A stretch of DNA of 64,000 bases, taken from positions 26,721,253 through 26,785,252 of the forward strand of contig JANVCC010000021.1 of the NCBI GenBank assembly GCA_025345505.1. The letters are read 5' to 3'. How positions within the stretch are numbered: position 1 is the first letter of the stretch; each line of letters starts with the position of its first letter. The notes beneath the pieces were generated by a model that did not search any database, had not been told where the DNA came from, and saw only the letters and a list, made by a program, of their open reading frames with translations. The stretch is from Todiramphus chloris collaris. Its lineage: Eukaryota; Chordata; Aves; Coraciiformes; Alcedinidae. Shown piece by piece: positions 37,506-50,700 of this stretch. The translations under genes were made by a program, and so were the position numbers.

Positions 37506-39635
37506 CCCTTCCTTCTGTCGATGCTAGAGAGTCTTTTCTGATAATCACTTCAACACTCCAATCATTCTGGAATTGTCTTGTCCTAGTTCTACATCTCCAG
37601 AGGTAGTGCTAAAACTACTTTTTCTACTATGGGAATGAAGCACCTAAAGTATAAGGCAATAAGTTTTCTAACTGGCTTCACTCCTTAACTTCAGTGCAAA
37701 AGGTGAGACTGTTGAACCATTTTTTTGCTTGAATGCTTTCAACATTATACGCATTGTTAAAAGCAAAGCAAACAAACAAACAAAAAATATTGTCTATTTT
37801 CTTATACAGTAGTATGATCTGGTGTCCCTCTTTTCTTCACTGCTTTGCAAAATGGATGATGGTTGTCTAATGTTAAAGACCACGATGCAGAATTTTTAGG
37901 AAAGGTTAACTGATCACCAACACCATGAAATACATCTTAATTTATCATTATAATGATACTAATTAAGTTGTGAGAGACACTGAAGATAATATATAAGAAG
38001 CTCTGAAACATAAGAATATGGACAAGAGTTATAACTGGAAAGTCTTCATTTTTCAGTGGGCTTCATGGAAATGATCATACACACCATTTCTCCAATCTAT
38101 GAACAAATGTGATAGCAACACAGATAATACCTCAGCATCTGAAGATTGCTACAAATTTTTATTTTTTATTTTTTTTTTCAGTATGTTTTGGGACTTCTCT
38201 CTGTTCTTTAATACTATCCATTCTCCCAGACAAATAGGAATCACAATACCAGCCTATAAAAACCACTTAGTATTGTATGTCTTATGTACATAATGTAGTA
38301 TAAATCATAATTATTTTTTCTAAACTTGACTACTGTACAAGAGTGAGCAAGAGAAAAAGTCACTAAATTGTGGTTTATTATGAAAACTCAGTTTTCATAG
38401 TGGTTTTGAGAATATCATACCTTCAGAAAAGCCTTTGTTATCAAGATTTTACCATTTCTTATGGAATCACTGCTGTGTTGCTAAGTCAATGTAGCTCATT
38501 TTGTTAGTACTAAAATCATCAGCAGCTAGGCCAGCTAAGGAGATATATTCTCCCAGCATCTGAGCACTGAAATGTCTTATATATTGCTGCAGGACAGCAA
38601 AACAGGACTCTAAGGGAAATTAGTTTCCATCAAGTGAATTTTTGAAAATGTAAAAATTTTTCCCTTTTCTTTGCCAGGACAATTCTGATTTTCCATTTTT
38701 CAAGCAATTTATATTGCTGCCTTTCTTTCTTTTTCAAATTGTACTAGAGAATCTGTAACCTGCTGCTTTTTGCTGTCATCTTGGTAGAGGAAGCACTGGT
38801 TTAAGTCTGTTCTTCAAATAAGAAAGAGCATAAATATGAACCATATCCCATAGAAGCATTTTATATCAGTGGGTCATCTCTCCTGGTGAAAATCTATGAG
38901 TAGTCACTGGGCAAGAGACAGAGCCTCAACATACAACAGGTTAGGACACTGATGTTAAACACCTGACCTCAAGTCTCTTAGTTTTTCTACATCCCAGGTA
39001 AATGTCACGGCCAAGAATACTGCTACAATGCTATAAACAGATATTCCACCATCATCAGGTGGTGTGCTGTTTAAGTGGTCACTTGCAGCCAATGGAGAAG
39101 GATTGGCACTTCTAGAACGTCTACCTGAGGTGGCTGGGAAAAGCCATAATCTGGAAATACCTGTCTTTTTTCATTGATTACAGAAGGACATTAACCTGAG
39201 ATCAGGCACCTAACCTCAGCTAACAAAATCTGGGTGAGATGAATATCACCCACAGGTAGTAAACTTGAAGCAGTCCGCTGCTGAAATCTGATGAGCACAT
39301 TATATGTACTAGATAAAGTACTGCAGAAAACCCCATTATTCATGTCTGAAAAATTATCAAATAAGTATTGCTTGAGATTCACCAGTAGGCACGACAGTAA
39401 AGAAAGTAGCCAAGTAAGCTGACCATTAGCTCATCAGCCATAACACATTGTGTCTTTTGGCAGGGGGAAAGGTGAAAAACTCATGTAAATAATTTCTGAA
39501 AATGTGCAATTTATATGTGGTGATTTTTTGTTTTCTGTTGATCCACATTATGCTGATTTCAAGAGTTCCACACAAGTGAGGCAGTCTGTTCTTAAGTGTG
39601 TTAATTAAAAAAAAAAAACAACAAACTTTATCTTT

Positions 39636-39829
39636 TATAAGGGTAGTGAGACATTGGAATAGATTACCCTGGGAAGTTGTGGATGCCCAATCACTGGAAG
39701 TATTCAAGGACAGATTGGACAGGGCTTTAAGCAATCTAGTGAAAGATGTCCTTGTCAGTGGTGGGGGGAGGGGACTAGATGGTCTTGAAAGGTCCTTTCC
39801 AACACAAACCATCCTAATATTCTATGATC
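39636..39829 (+). mobile_element. CR1 LINE 3' end fragment
   Basis: Opens with 'ataagggtagtgagacattgg' and encodes RHWNRLPWEVVDAQSLEVF, the conserved CR1 C-terminal motif, then FKDRLDRALSNL. It ends in 'ggtcctttccaacacaaacc' and a decayed octamer tail (atcctaatattctatgatct). An A-rich stretch at 39606-39617 lies just upstream of the truncation point. Confidence 0.94.
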
Positions 39830-42800
39830 TCTTAAAAATCACTGACAGAATTTGACCACTGTCTTATTATAACAGTGAATGCTAATAATTTATTTTATGA
39901 TATTGTCTGGCTCATCTAATCTCTTATAAACCCTAATTTGTCAACGTATTCACGATGCGCTTAAGTACCACTCTAATTTTTAACAGATGAAGGAGCCAAG
40001 GCAGAGAAGAATAAAATACTTCAATGTCACTAACATCAGGCTAATAACAGAACATTCTGATCTACTAAATTGTGGCCTACTAACGCAATCGCTCAGTACA
40101 GAAATATTCTGTTGTTTCATTTTTTTCCCTTTACTTCCCATAAAAAGAAAACAAATACTGAGACATTTTCCTAGGTGTTTCATTATCTTAGTGCCCTGTT
40201 GCCTCTTAGGTAAGCACCTATATCATTAATGTGAACCTTATTTTAAACGAAAATTAATATTTGCTGTTTTCCAAGCTTTTTTTTGTGTGTGTGCATGTGG
40301 TTTTGTCTTTCAGTTTGCCAAATTTCTTTTTTGTGACTGTCAAAGGGACAGTTATTTCTCTGGGGAAGATGCCTTTCTTGTCACCCTCAGTCCAGTCATT
40401 TTTTCCTTTCTTATCTATGCAGCACTCACAATGCCTTTTTAGTATTTGTTCACAGAGTTCAGTGTTCCTAGTGGGACATGGTGCGTAGTTTAAATACGTT
40501 TCTCTCCTGATATCTTAAATGACATCCAATTGACCTCATAAATGTCTTATGAGACCAAACAAACTCCACACTAGAACAAAAACTGTCAACCAATTCTGCC
40601 TTACTTGTCCTCAGGGTGCTCTGGCATGATGCCATAAAGCATCGGTATTGATATTTTGTGGCATTCAAATTGTTAAGCACCTAGGCTAAGCAATAGGAGC
40701 AGAAGTATTAATACAATCTGGTCATGCCACTGATAATTACCCCAATATAAACTAAATTTATAGCACATGGTACCTTTAATATGAACTGGCAGAAGGCATC
40801 AAAACCTTTTCTTGATATTATCATGTAAACCTAGGAGGCATATAACTAGCATTTTGTATAAGGCACTTTTATAGAGAGGCATAAGAGATTCAGCGAAACT
40901 TCTGCATAGGTTTATTATAGCCTTCATCAAGACTTGTTTATTGTCAATAGTGACTTTTACTGCAGCAAAAGAAGAAAAAAAAATGTAATGTTTTATAATT
41001 TTAACTGAATAAACTCATAAATGCATTCAAAGTGTCAGAGAACACAGCTACGCTAAGCAGTATAAGTTAACATGATAATTCAGCTTAAAACTATTCCTCT
41101 AGTTTTCCAGATTGAAAGCAATTTCTTTCTAATATGGAAAACAGAACATATCTGAAGGGAGCCTTTTATGCTATACTTTTACATTAAAACTTATCAAGTG
41201 TCTAGGGAAATGTGTTCTTGAAATCCCATCATGATCCATGTGTCATTGAAGACAAAGATCCGATGTGCTATGGAAATTTCTTGATGCATATTATGAGCCG
41301 TTGTTTGCCATAGTGTCTGGATAATCCTGCTTCATTTATTGGAGGGCCATTTCAGCTGCACTGTCAACAGCCTGGGATGATCGGGTCACCTTTCCCTAGA
41401 AAATTATGTAAAAGCTGTCAAATGGGCAGGATTATAGGCACATTAAAGGTGCTTTAAGATTTCATGCCTATAAATATTAGCAAAGAAGATTTAAAGGCAA
41501 ATTTGTCATCAGTACATGCCCACGTTTCTACAACCTTGTTTTACAGCACTGCAATGTTATCACCCACATTTTATCATGTAACTGTGAAGTGTTTTGGTTG
41601 GGAGCAGCTGCCGGCAGCCTTATCTGTTTAACTCGTGTACCAGGAATTAAGCATTACATAAAAATAGAATAAAAAAAAAAAAAAATTAAAAACAGAAGAG
41701 GGTAGCTGTCTCATATTTATCATGTTTTGGGAATGAGTTCTCATCATTTTTATTTCCCAGCAAAACAAGTAGATCAACACAAGCATTTTGTATTTGGAGG
41801 GTCAGCTTATTAAAAGCCATTATATATTTAATGAAGACTTTTTTATTATGGTACCAATTACAAATATCTTTGCATGGGAGTATTCATGCAGCAGATCATT
41901 TTGAATGGTATTTACTTTTAAGCTGTGAACATTTTATTGTAATGTTTTGGAATGACTGCTCTTATTTATTGTATATTATGAATGCCATGGACATTTTCAA
42001 CATAAACAGATATTGGTAGCCTTCAAACATTTCTTCAGAGCTCTCTGGTATTTTTGATAGATAAGTGTAGCATTTTAGTCATATTTTTGTGCTGGTAAAT
42101 TTCTAGCCAATTTCTTAAATTAAACAGACCTAGAAATCTTAGAGGAGGAAGCAAATCACCCTCCCCCACAATATCTCAGGGGAAGAAAGATCTCAAACCA
42201 CTACCAAGGAGTAGAGTAAATTGTGAGCAAAGCTATGTCTGTTGTGTCTGCTCTGAGACTGCATCCAAACTCCACAAACATCAGTAGAAAGTTTCCCATG
42301 TCAATGAGCTTTGAAACTGGCTGTTGTTAAACCAATGTGCATCTCTTCTCTCTCTATGACAAATGCCCAGGTCAGAAGGCAACACTAGATGGAAACTACA
42401 TGTAAGCTGTAGCAGGTACATCAGTCAGCACAGAATACCTCCAATGAATTTGCTGTTGCAGTGTGAGTTATGGAGGGAAAATGCTTGAAGAATCCTGAAT
42501 GCAATTAGGCACAACATGGTTGTTCTCTCCAAGCTTCATTAGGCTTTACTCTTAGTTTTCACATTCCCTGTTGGCTTGGACAAATGGCCTATCTCCAGTC
42601 AGCTTCAGTGGGAGTAAAAGTGTTGTGGAGGGAGAGAGTTTGAAAAAAATGGGAAGAAAGGGATTTATTGTCTGAGCTGGAGTCTTGCTGAGCAGCAAGA
42701 GAAGGGAGGAGAAGAAGGGAGTAAACAAATGATATGCTCAGTGCATCTGGGAGAAAGCAAATATAGCGTCTACATACAAGGAAGCAGCAGAGGAACTTGC

Positions 42801-42894
42801 TACCTGCATATGGGTGCAAATTCTTCTTGCATCAAGCTTCAGGGTCTTCTACAAGGTAAGCTGGGGAGCTGATTGAAACACCCTGTGGGTTCGC
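39830..42894. other. AT-rich noncoding interval with a candidate conserved block
   Basis: No coding exon is supported. The segment 41340-41660 is listed separately; 40700-40960 and 41700-42010 have similar complex AT-rich texture. A15 is at 41671-41685. The short frames here have no recognisable domain. Confidence 0.5.
41340..41660. promoter_or_regulatory. Candidate conserved noncoding element
   Basis: About 320 bases of complex, repeat-free sequence. It contains a less AT-rich box with GGGAGCAGCTGCCGGCAGCC (an E-box CAGCTG) beside CTTATCTG (a GATA-type core) near 41600-41627, and AT-rich sites upstream. It has no open frame of note. Function is inferred only. Confidence 0.3.
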
Positions 42895-43136
42895 AAAATC
42901 ACACAACTGCAGAATGGTAGGAATTGGAAAGGACCTCTGATGATCATCTAGTCCAACCCACCTGCCAAAGCAGGTTCACCTAGGAGGTTTCACAGGAACC
43001 TATACAGGTGGGTTTTGAAAGTCTCCAGAAAAGGAGACTCCACAATCTCTCTGGGCAGCCTGTTCCAGTGCTCTGTCACTCTCACAGTAAAGAAGCTTAT
43101 GTTTAGGTGTAACTTCCTGTGTTTCAGTTTGTGCCC
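42895..43136 (-). mobile_element. CR1 LINE 3' end fragment
   Basis: Plus-strand reading starts aaaatcacacaactgcagaatgg, then 'attggaaaggacctctgatgatcatctagtccaaccca'. The minus strand encodes [20 protein letters not shown] followed by ETFKTHLYRFL, the CR1 C-terminal motif. The 5' truncation is near 43136, after 'cagtttgtgccc'. Confidence 0.95.
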
Positions 43137-46100
43137 AGATTTTACAGTGAGGGAAGTGGTGGCTGTGGCCCAATAGCTGTACAACTCAAAAGAGAAATTA
43201 TATGGAAACTTTTGTTGGAGGTGGGCAGGTAGGAACAGAAGTAGCATGGCTGATAATTCATCTGCGCATTTCTCTTTGTTGCTGTGCTTAGAGCCAGAAA
43301 GTATGCAGAAGCTTAAATGCAGCAGTTAATGGGTCTTTTTGTGTCCTTTCCCTGTCCTTTCCCCTTTCCCTTGTGTGGGCTGGAAAAGGTAGAAATGTAC
43401 TATTCTTTACACTCTCCATTCTGTGACTGGTCAGTTTCTGGGAGTAGCCCCATGGCAACTGAAGTTAAAGTAGCAAAAGTCAGCTTCAGTAGTTAAATAT
43501 TACATCTTCAGTATATTGGGGGGGGGGGGGGGGGGGGGGGGAAGTCAAGAAAGGGGGAAAGGGGACAGAGACTACTGAGACTTTTTCTTTCATGGCATGG
43601 TCATGTGGCAAGATGTACATCCCCACAGGGTGACAGCTTGTCTTTATGTGAGCTGGGGATCAAGAAAAAGATGTTTTTTGCAAGCAGTATTCCTGGAGAA
43701 GTGCAAATCTTGATAAAGAGATATACTCACTCTTGGAAAAACCAAGCCAAAGTTGTACAAAGCAATGACGATTCATACCAATGAGTAGAAGATAATGTAG
43801 CTGTTTAGTTAAAGGTTAGGGGCTTGTTGACAGTAGAGCATTGATTCATCTGTCTATAAATTTATCCAGCACATTTGAGACACCTCCTGGTTTTGGGTAA
43901 ATCCTCTTAGAATTCACAGATGTTGCATAGGAAGTCCCTGGCCTTTCTGGAGCAGCAGAATGCCACAGAACCTCTAAAACTGTAAGAGACATCTACGGCT
44001 AGACAGATGACCTGAGCCCTGGAAAAAGAACATGATCCAGCCATGTTCTCTTCAAAGCTGAGCACTAAAATGGAAAGAAGTGGGACATCAGTGCAGCTGT
44101 GGCTAGGGCCTCTGGCAGCACCTGGTAAACTGCAGCACTTGTGTGCATAAAGCAGAGGTCAAAAGTTTTCCATCAAGAGTCCATATTACAGAACCATGAC
44201 TTGGGGTTTAAAGGGGTGTTGTTACTCCTTTCCTTATCAGATACTGGATACACGTGACCTGGGAGCTACACTTCTGTTAATGCCAGTCTTTCTAGTAGAT
44301 ACTTTAGCCTGGTTTTATTTCCAGGAAAGGTATATTAAGAACATATGCAGCAAAATGTGTACAACTCATCTGCCTTTTGGGAGAGTGGCCAATGAAAGAA
44401 ATAGGGAGCCCTTGCTCTCCTTTCAACTATCTTGTGCAGCTTAGAGACAGAGCAGGTATCTCTGCTCTTTCTTAATAAACTGGCAAGATTTCAGGCATTG
44501 ACTCAGACAGCTGGGGATACAGCAGACTCCTCATTCCTTGCTACTACTTATTTATTATTAAAGACAAATTAAGTGGTGGGAGGTGGGTCTTGAATGTTGG
44601 ATAATCCATTAACCAGTTCAATAGGATTCCCCTGAAAGAAGGTTTGTATGCCAGAAGCTATTTCCAGTGCACTTTGTAGAAGAACTGATGGGGAAAGGGA
44701 GAAGGAAGTTGAAAGGTAGTGCTGTGAGTAAGGATGAGTAGCAGGGGAGATATGCTATCAGACCAAAAGATCTGAACAGGTGAGCAAGACCTGAAAACAC
44801 AGGAGCTGTGAAGAGGCTGGATGCGTTCAGGGATGGGAATGGCTCTTAAACACTCCTGAAAACAAACAGCAAACTATGGGATGCATAAGCTGTCCACGGG
44901 AGAGGGCTCCGCCTGCTCATGTATATTTCTGGTTGATGTGTGAATGATTAGCTATCTGGGAACCTGGACAGGGCAGCTCAGCTAATTGCTGGTGCTTCCT
45001 GGTGGCAGGTGACTAGTGCCTGTGTTTGTTCCCCAGGGCATCCGCTTCCTTGATAAAGCAGAGTCAGAAACAAATCAAAGAGCAGCCGCTTCCTAAAGAA
45101 GCAAAAGAAAAGAGGCTCTTGCAGCAAATAAGCAGCACCCTCTTTGCAGCCTCTTAACCTTCCTCACAGGGGAGGGCAGTGGGGTCCCAGCTATGAGTGA
45201 CAGCTCTCCCCAAATATGTGGAAACAAGTGAAGAAGAAATGATGACCTGCACTGAGTATGTTATTGCTGAATGATTCCCAGGTGAGTTCAGTTAATAAAG
45301 TCACAGACAAATTAAACCACATACCTCACATCTTGTCATTATTTCTGCATGTCTGGAACAATGAAGCCCAAGACTTTTTTTAGGTGCAAATATAGCAAAT
45401 GGAGTTTAGTATATAGAAAAACTATAGGGCTCACTCTAAAAAGTATTTTCACAACAAAGCTAACTTAAAACATGTATGGTTTTATTTTATTTGACAGTTA
45501 TTTTCTTTTTATTATTATAGATATGGATGGTAATGTAGTCTATAGATTAGCTTCTCTGGTTTAATTCCAGTCTAATTTTTCTAACTTTTCATATTTTATC
45601 AATATATTTTAGGAGTCTCCTATCTTCTTCATCAGTTGTTTTTTTTTTTCAGGTGAAATTTTCTGCCAGCTTTGACTATCACCCCAACCCTGTCCCGAGC
45701 TAAGACAATGTTGTTTGGTATACACTTCATAACAAATGTCCTAGCAGCATGCAACACAATGTCCACAAAACTTGATCTTGCATCTGTCTAAAAAGAGGTC
45801 AGATAGATGATGAGGCAATGTAATGTAAGGAATATATAAATTTGTAGAATAGCCCAGACAAATTCTGCAACCTTGTGCCAGACTCACTGAATGTTTGAGT
45901 CCTACCACACATGCTGAGACTGCTTTTCAAAATTACATTTTATACATACATCATCAATGTCACTATTTACTTTGCGCATACTTTCTGTAGTCATACATAT
46001 TCTATGAATAACATTAAATATAAACATTTGGTGTCTTACACTAATGGAGATTGTTTTTGTTTGATTACATATCTCAATCCATTCTTCATCAGAGAATTCT

Positions 46101-47344
46101 TGATCCAGATCGCTTTTGCACTTGATCTTAGCTTTTATCTCCCCCGAATTTATTCAGCCAAAAAGGATATCAAGTGCAGATTCCTTTCACGGTCTTTATC
46201 CATAATTAAAAGCTAGTATTTGAAGGGAATAACTCAGGGGTACAAAAATTCATCAATTTATTTCCCACAGATAATGTCTTATTTGTAAATATCTATAACT
46301 GTGTTGTTTTGGTGTATGGCTTATATTTCACTAATCTCTCAAAGGGCCTAAATATTCTTCCATTACAAATATCCTTGAGAGTCGTCATGTCAAAATCATT
46401 CCACAATTAATAGAGGTTGCCTCCAAGGGCCTCAGGGAGAAGAGGGCTGTTAATAAGTGGACAAATAGGAGATACTCTCTGGCCTGCTTTAAAATGCTTG
46501 AGGACATTATGCCATGGGCTGACAGGATAGCCTTTGCTACATTCTCAAAATTCCTTCCTGTTCACACATGTTTCTATGGCACCAGTAAATTCTTCTCAAT
46601 GAGAGAAAGATGTGAGGTCCTATATTCTTTTCTTATAGCCACCAAAAATAGGCAGTAGATCCATTGACTTACGTGAAGTTTAGACTATATATGAGGTTAG
46701 TCAGCCCGAGGTGCAGTCCATAATTATTAGAAATAAAATGTTAAATCTCTTTCTTTTTTTGTTTGTTTTGTTTGTTTGATTGGGTTTTTTTTTTTTATCA
46801 AGATACAAAATTTTGGGGCAAAATAAAGGAACATATTACTCTGCTTAATTTTTGAAATGGCTAAGAATAATTACTGGATATCGTAGCAATTCTACTCACT
46901 GCTTATTTTACCCAAGTTAATACAGAGTGTAAATTCTATCTTTCTGTTACCATTGCTCAAGCTAATGGGGAAACATGTAGTCTGGCTAAGTATAATTTCT
47001 CTGTTTGTTTTTTGTTTGGATTTGCTTGGGGTTTTTTTTCAGTTGGAGGGGTTATTTTTTAAAAGCTAAACCTATTGTAATTAATCCAAAATGTCCTTGC
47101 TTCTTTTTGTGGCACTGTATGTGGTAATATCAGATAGTTGTTTCTTGAGAATAGGGCTTTTAAACAGTTTAAGGGAAATTTATATTATCCATTTGTGACA
47201 GAAAAAAAATGTGCATATGTGTGGTTTTGTAATTGTGGCTAGAAATATGAGTTATTAATATATATTTATGTAAGATTGGAGCAGATTCTCTGGTTACTTT
47301 GTGTGACCTTATTGAGCAGTCATATGGAAGTTTCATATGGCAGA
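43137..47344. other. Noncoding interval with a long G tract; no gene recognised
   Basis: No exon is supported. G24 lies at 43518-43541 and T/G-rich simple sequence at 46750-46797. The stretch 44880-45250 is less AT-rich and repeat-free but shows no coherent frame. The plus frame 45911-46216 (101 codons) is AT-driven, rich in Phe/Tyr/Ile, and matches nothing I know. Confidence 0.5.
43518..43541 (+). repeat. G24 homopolymer
   Basis: Twenty-four consecutive G between ATATT and AAGTC. Such runs are rare, form G-quadruplex structures, and their assembled length is often unreliable. Confidence 0.95.
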
Positions 47345-47790
47345 TCAAAATCAGCTGTAAAACGGGACTGTGGTTGTAACCTTAATTATCGAAAGGATAT
47401 CCCCTCCAGAGGATCATAATCCGGTTTGAGAAACAGAAAGACGGTTGCTTCCCTATGGGAGTCTGGGAACGATCCTCTCTCAAAAGCTTGGTGACATAGT
47501 CCTGTAAGCCTGATATGATTTCACTTTCAAATGTATTTAAAAATTCTACAGCAAATCCATTGGGGGCGTAGGCTTTCCCGCTTTCCAACACAAACACTGT
47601 TTCCTTAATTTTCATTCTCTATCCTGGGAATCTGCAACAGTTCTTTACGCTCTTGTGTCAGTTGTAGATGCTGCTCTTCCACAGCTGATGAAAGAATTGG
47701 ATTTTAATGTTTGTTCAGAGGTACTTAAGTTGGCATGATAATTGTGAGTAACTCTGTGATTCTCCAGGGTGAAGAGGAATTTGGCCAGTA
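47345..47790 (-). pseudogene. L1-superfamily (L1/Tx1-type) LINE reverse-transcriptase relic
   Basis: On the minus strand, four pieces follow the order of the N-terminal part of an L1-type reverse transcriptase, in shifted frames. YHANLSTSEQ (about 47708-47738) matches the 'FYxxLYTSE' block. LTQERKELLQIPRIENE (about 47610-47660) matches the 'LsxeexxxLxxPIxxxEi' block. SGKAYAPNGFAVEFLNTF (about 47535-47588) matches the hallmark 'SGKxPGPDGFxxEFYKxF'. FPDSHREATVFLFLKPDYDP (about 47417-47476) matches 'LPxSWREAxIxLIxKPxKDP'. At least three frameshifts separate them, and a stop follows shortly after. The catalytic palm (LDF/FADD region) is not recognisable downstream, so only a fragment of about 450 bases survives. 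CR1 lacks this motif combination. I cannot tell L1 from Tx1 by eye. Confidence 0.72.
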
Positions 47791-50700
47791 TATTATTATA
47801 TTATTAGTATTTCCCAGTTTACTGGGTTAGTTTGGATCGTTTCTTCTTTGTTTATCAAGTCAACTAACAATGAGCATACCTAAGGAAAGACTGTTAAAAC
47901 CAGACATTTCTTTCTCAGTTTTTTTTAAAACAATAGATATACATTTAGAGCTAAATTTGTAGATCTGTCAAAAAAACTTTTATACTTCCATGCTTTAAAT
48001 CTCTTGGAAGGGGAACTGTCTTAAGTGAGTAATTTTAGAATCTCTTCTTGTCTTGATTTTTTTTTTTTAATAGAATAAATATTTTATTCTGAAAACAAAA
48101 TATCTGTCAAAGTCTGTGACCCCATGGATCCAATTCTCTGATGCACTCACCCAATCCTTCTCCAATGAAACAAACTACTTATAAAAATTATTTACCAATT
48201 AAAAAGTTATTTGCCTATGAAGGATTATTCGCTTCTCATTATCTTCATTCTTTGCTTTGGGAAACACTAGACTTTTTCTGAAAATTCTGTTTTTTGAAAA
48301 AACTGTTGTCCTTATTAGTAAAATCTGTCTGAAATGAAAGAAGGCAAAAATGCTGAATCCAGCAAAACTAGAAAAAGTCAGAAAGGGATTGCTGACTATT
48401 CAGAGAAGATGGGATTCGGCTGACCTAGCTTTGGTTCTCAGTGGAGAAGGATAAGCACCTTCCATCCTACAATATCTATACAAATTACCAGGGATGAACT
48501 AACCTATGGAAATGCCTATTTCAATCAATTTTTGAGTACATAAATGTCTAGCTTAGATTAGAAACAACTGACCTTCAGACTGATAAAGTTAGCACAGTCC
48601 CATCCTGAATATCTTTATCTGTGAATGTTAAACCCAGTTGAAGCTTTCCATGTTCCAACTCTTTTTCTTTCCCATTGTTATTATATTTTCAAGGCAAGGA
48701 CTTATTTTATGATAACTGTATTTTTCCCACTCTCAATTAAGCAAGTAAAAAGTATTGCTTGCCCAAAGATGCTTTCCGTCTCCTAGGAAGAAGTCCATGT
48801 AGACACTTGTCATGCTGCTGAAAGATCTGGAAGTCCCCAACACGCTGTCCAGGCAAGGTGCGGAGTGGAAAATAACTTTCGTAGTAGTCTGCTTTGACCA
48901 TTAAGAATGTATTACTGGACAGTTACATACAGGTTTATGTTGCTTCTTTGAGCTCTAATTTTCACTAAGAAAAACTATGCTATTTCTTTTATCTATTCTG
49001 TTATCTTCTGGTTACCCTGAGTGTACCTGAGTGTACCTAGGTACCCTTCAGCTGTCTGGATTTATACCAGTAAGACCCACTGAACAATTTGTCCATCTAG
49101 TGTGCTAGGCAAAAATCAGCTTTTATCCTTTTCCTGCTCAGACATTGTTTTCCGTTTGCTCGCTTAATCATTTCAAAAGCTACTTATGGACGTGATTCAA
49201 AAGCTGTGTTATTACAAAACTTTCCCTGTCTGTTTTACCTTATTTACGGTTTGGTTAAAATGCTGATTTGCTGCCTTAATATTGTTACCAGCACCAGCAT
49301 TCTTAAACTTTTTACCTCTCATGTTGGTTATTCTAATGGTTTGAATTCAATTGTGGGGAATCAGAATGTTGTTTTTCTTCTATACCTTCTTGTAGAAAAT
49401 AATCTTCTGCTTACTGATTTTAATGAAACATTTTGGAGGAAAGAACTGGCCTCCTCTTCCTCCTCTACCAAGAGGACACAGTGGGAGTCTTTGTTTCTTT
49501 GCAGGATTTTCCTTTAAGCACTTTGTTTTTTCTTTTGCTTGTCTCTTCTGTAGCACAAGGAACCTCCAGCCCTGTGGATGCTCTCATTCGCTCTCCCAGT
49601 CCTGCTGCCAAATCTGTTGCTGCTGCTCATCTTTAACTGTTTTGAACAGAACATCTCCATCAGCACATTGATTAAGTACAGGAAGCATTAGTGACCAGCA
49701 GCTCAGGGCACTGGGTTGTTATTGACTCTGACAGACCAATTTGTTTCTCCAGTGTTCATTACTCTACAAAAGGGGCACATCAGACAAGGCAATTGAAATG
49801 TACAATATTGCCACCTGTCTCTTTTCTGCCTTGATTATGTACAGACCAGAGTTCAGCTCCAAAGTACACCAAGACCTCAGAAATAAAAATTGTAAAAATT
49901 AAGATAATTATAATTCTGTACTGTCCCAACTTGGAACAAAAATAATTAATGCTAGAAGTTCCAAATGAGCACATACATGACAAGTAAATAAATTCAAAAT
50001 TAGGCAAAAGTTTCTGTATTTCTTGGAATTATTAGTGTGTGGCCACAGTGACACTTTGTGTTCATTGCTGGGGAATGCACTCTGCTGAAACGCTGCAATG
50101 TGCTGGAGTTAACATCTATTATCTAATACACTCATTAACAATGAGTGACCTAATGCCTGCAGTGAAAAGACTGCAACTAAATTTTAGTAAGGTCAGGAGC
50201 TATTTATGAAGCAGCAGCTACTGGATATAAAAGGAAAACCAAGTAGAGTATGCCACAGTTTGAAACATGTACTCACAGTTAAACTAAAATATATATATAC
50301 CCACATGGTGCACTGCGACTTCATTTTTAATGCATGTACTAACATGTTTGTCCTTTGCCATGGAATGGCACGTGACTTTTCCCCACATTCACCTTCTGTC
50401 CTTGTCAGTCAGCAGACATTTGTTCTGCGTGTCTCCATTCATAAAACATACAGACCTACTAACTAGACAATCCTAGGAACAACAGAGATATTCAAATTCT
50501 TTATGAACTGCTCTCAGTTGCAGTCAAAAGTTAAAACGTAATGCCATTATAATGTAATACACTCTGATGCTAATTCCCATCATGGTCCATCATTTTTGCT
50601 TTAAACTAGCTATGTAGCAGTAGAGAGAGTGCCAGCATACAGGAAATTCTGTGATTGTATCTAAAATTGGAAAAATACTCCAGAGAAGTTTTACTCACTT

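Larger units (their letters stand above)
34221..39635. other. AT-rich noncoding interval with two L2-like relics
   Basis: No coding exon is supported. Two L2-like relics lie at 37195-37505, an AAAC-rich tract at 35649-35690, and complex repeat-free stretches at 34900-35050, 35260-35560 and 36810-37010 that could be conserved noncoding DNA. The overlapping plus and minus frames around 34293-34608 have no recognisable domain. A block at 39060-39180 is less AT-rich and could be an old repeat, but I could not name it. Confidence 0.5.

Noticed and set aside
45911-46216. 101-codon plus-strand open frame
   Set aside because: Rich in Phe, Tyr and Ile from AT-rich composition, with no domain, no codon bias and no recognisable homolog.
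46657-46690. Possible further copy of the TTGAAGTCAATGG-type core (ccattgacttacgtgaag)
   Set aside because: The core has mismatches and no neighbouring module motifs.
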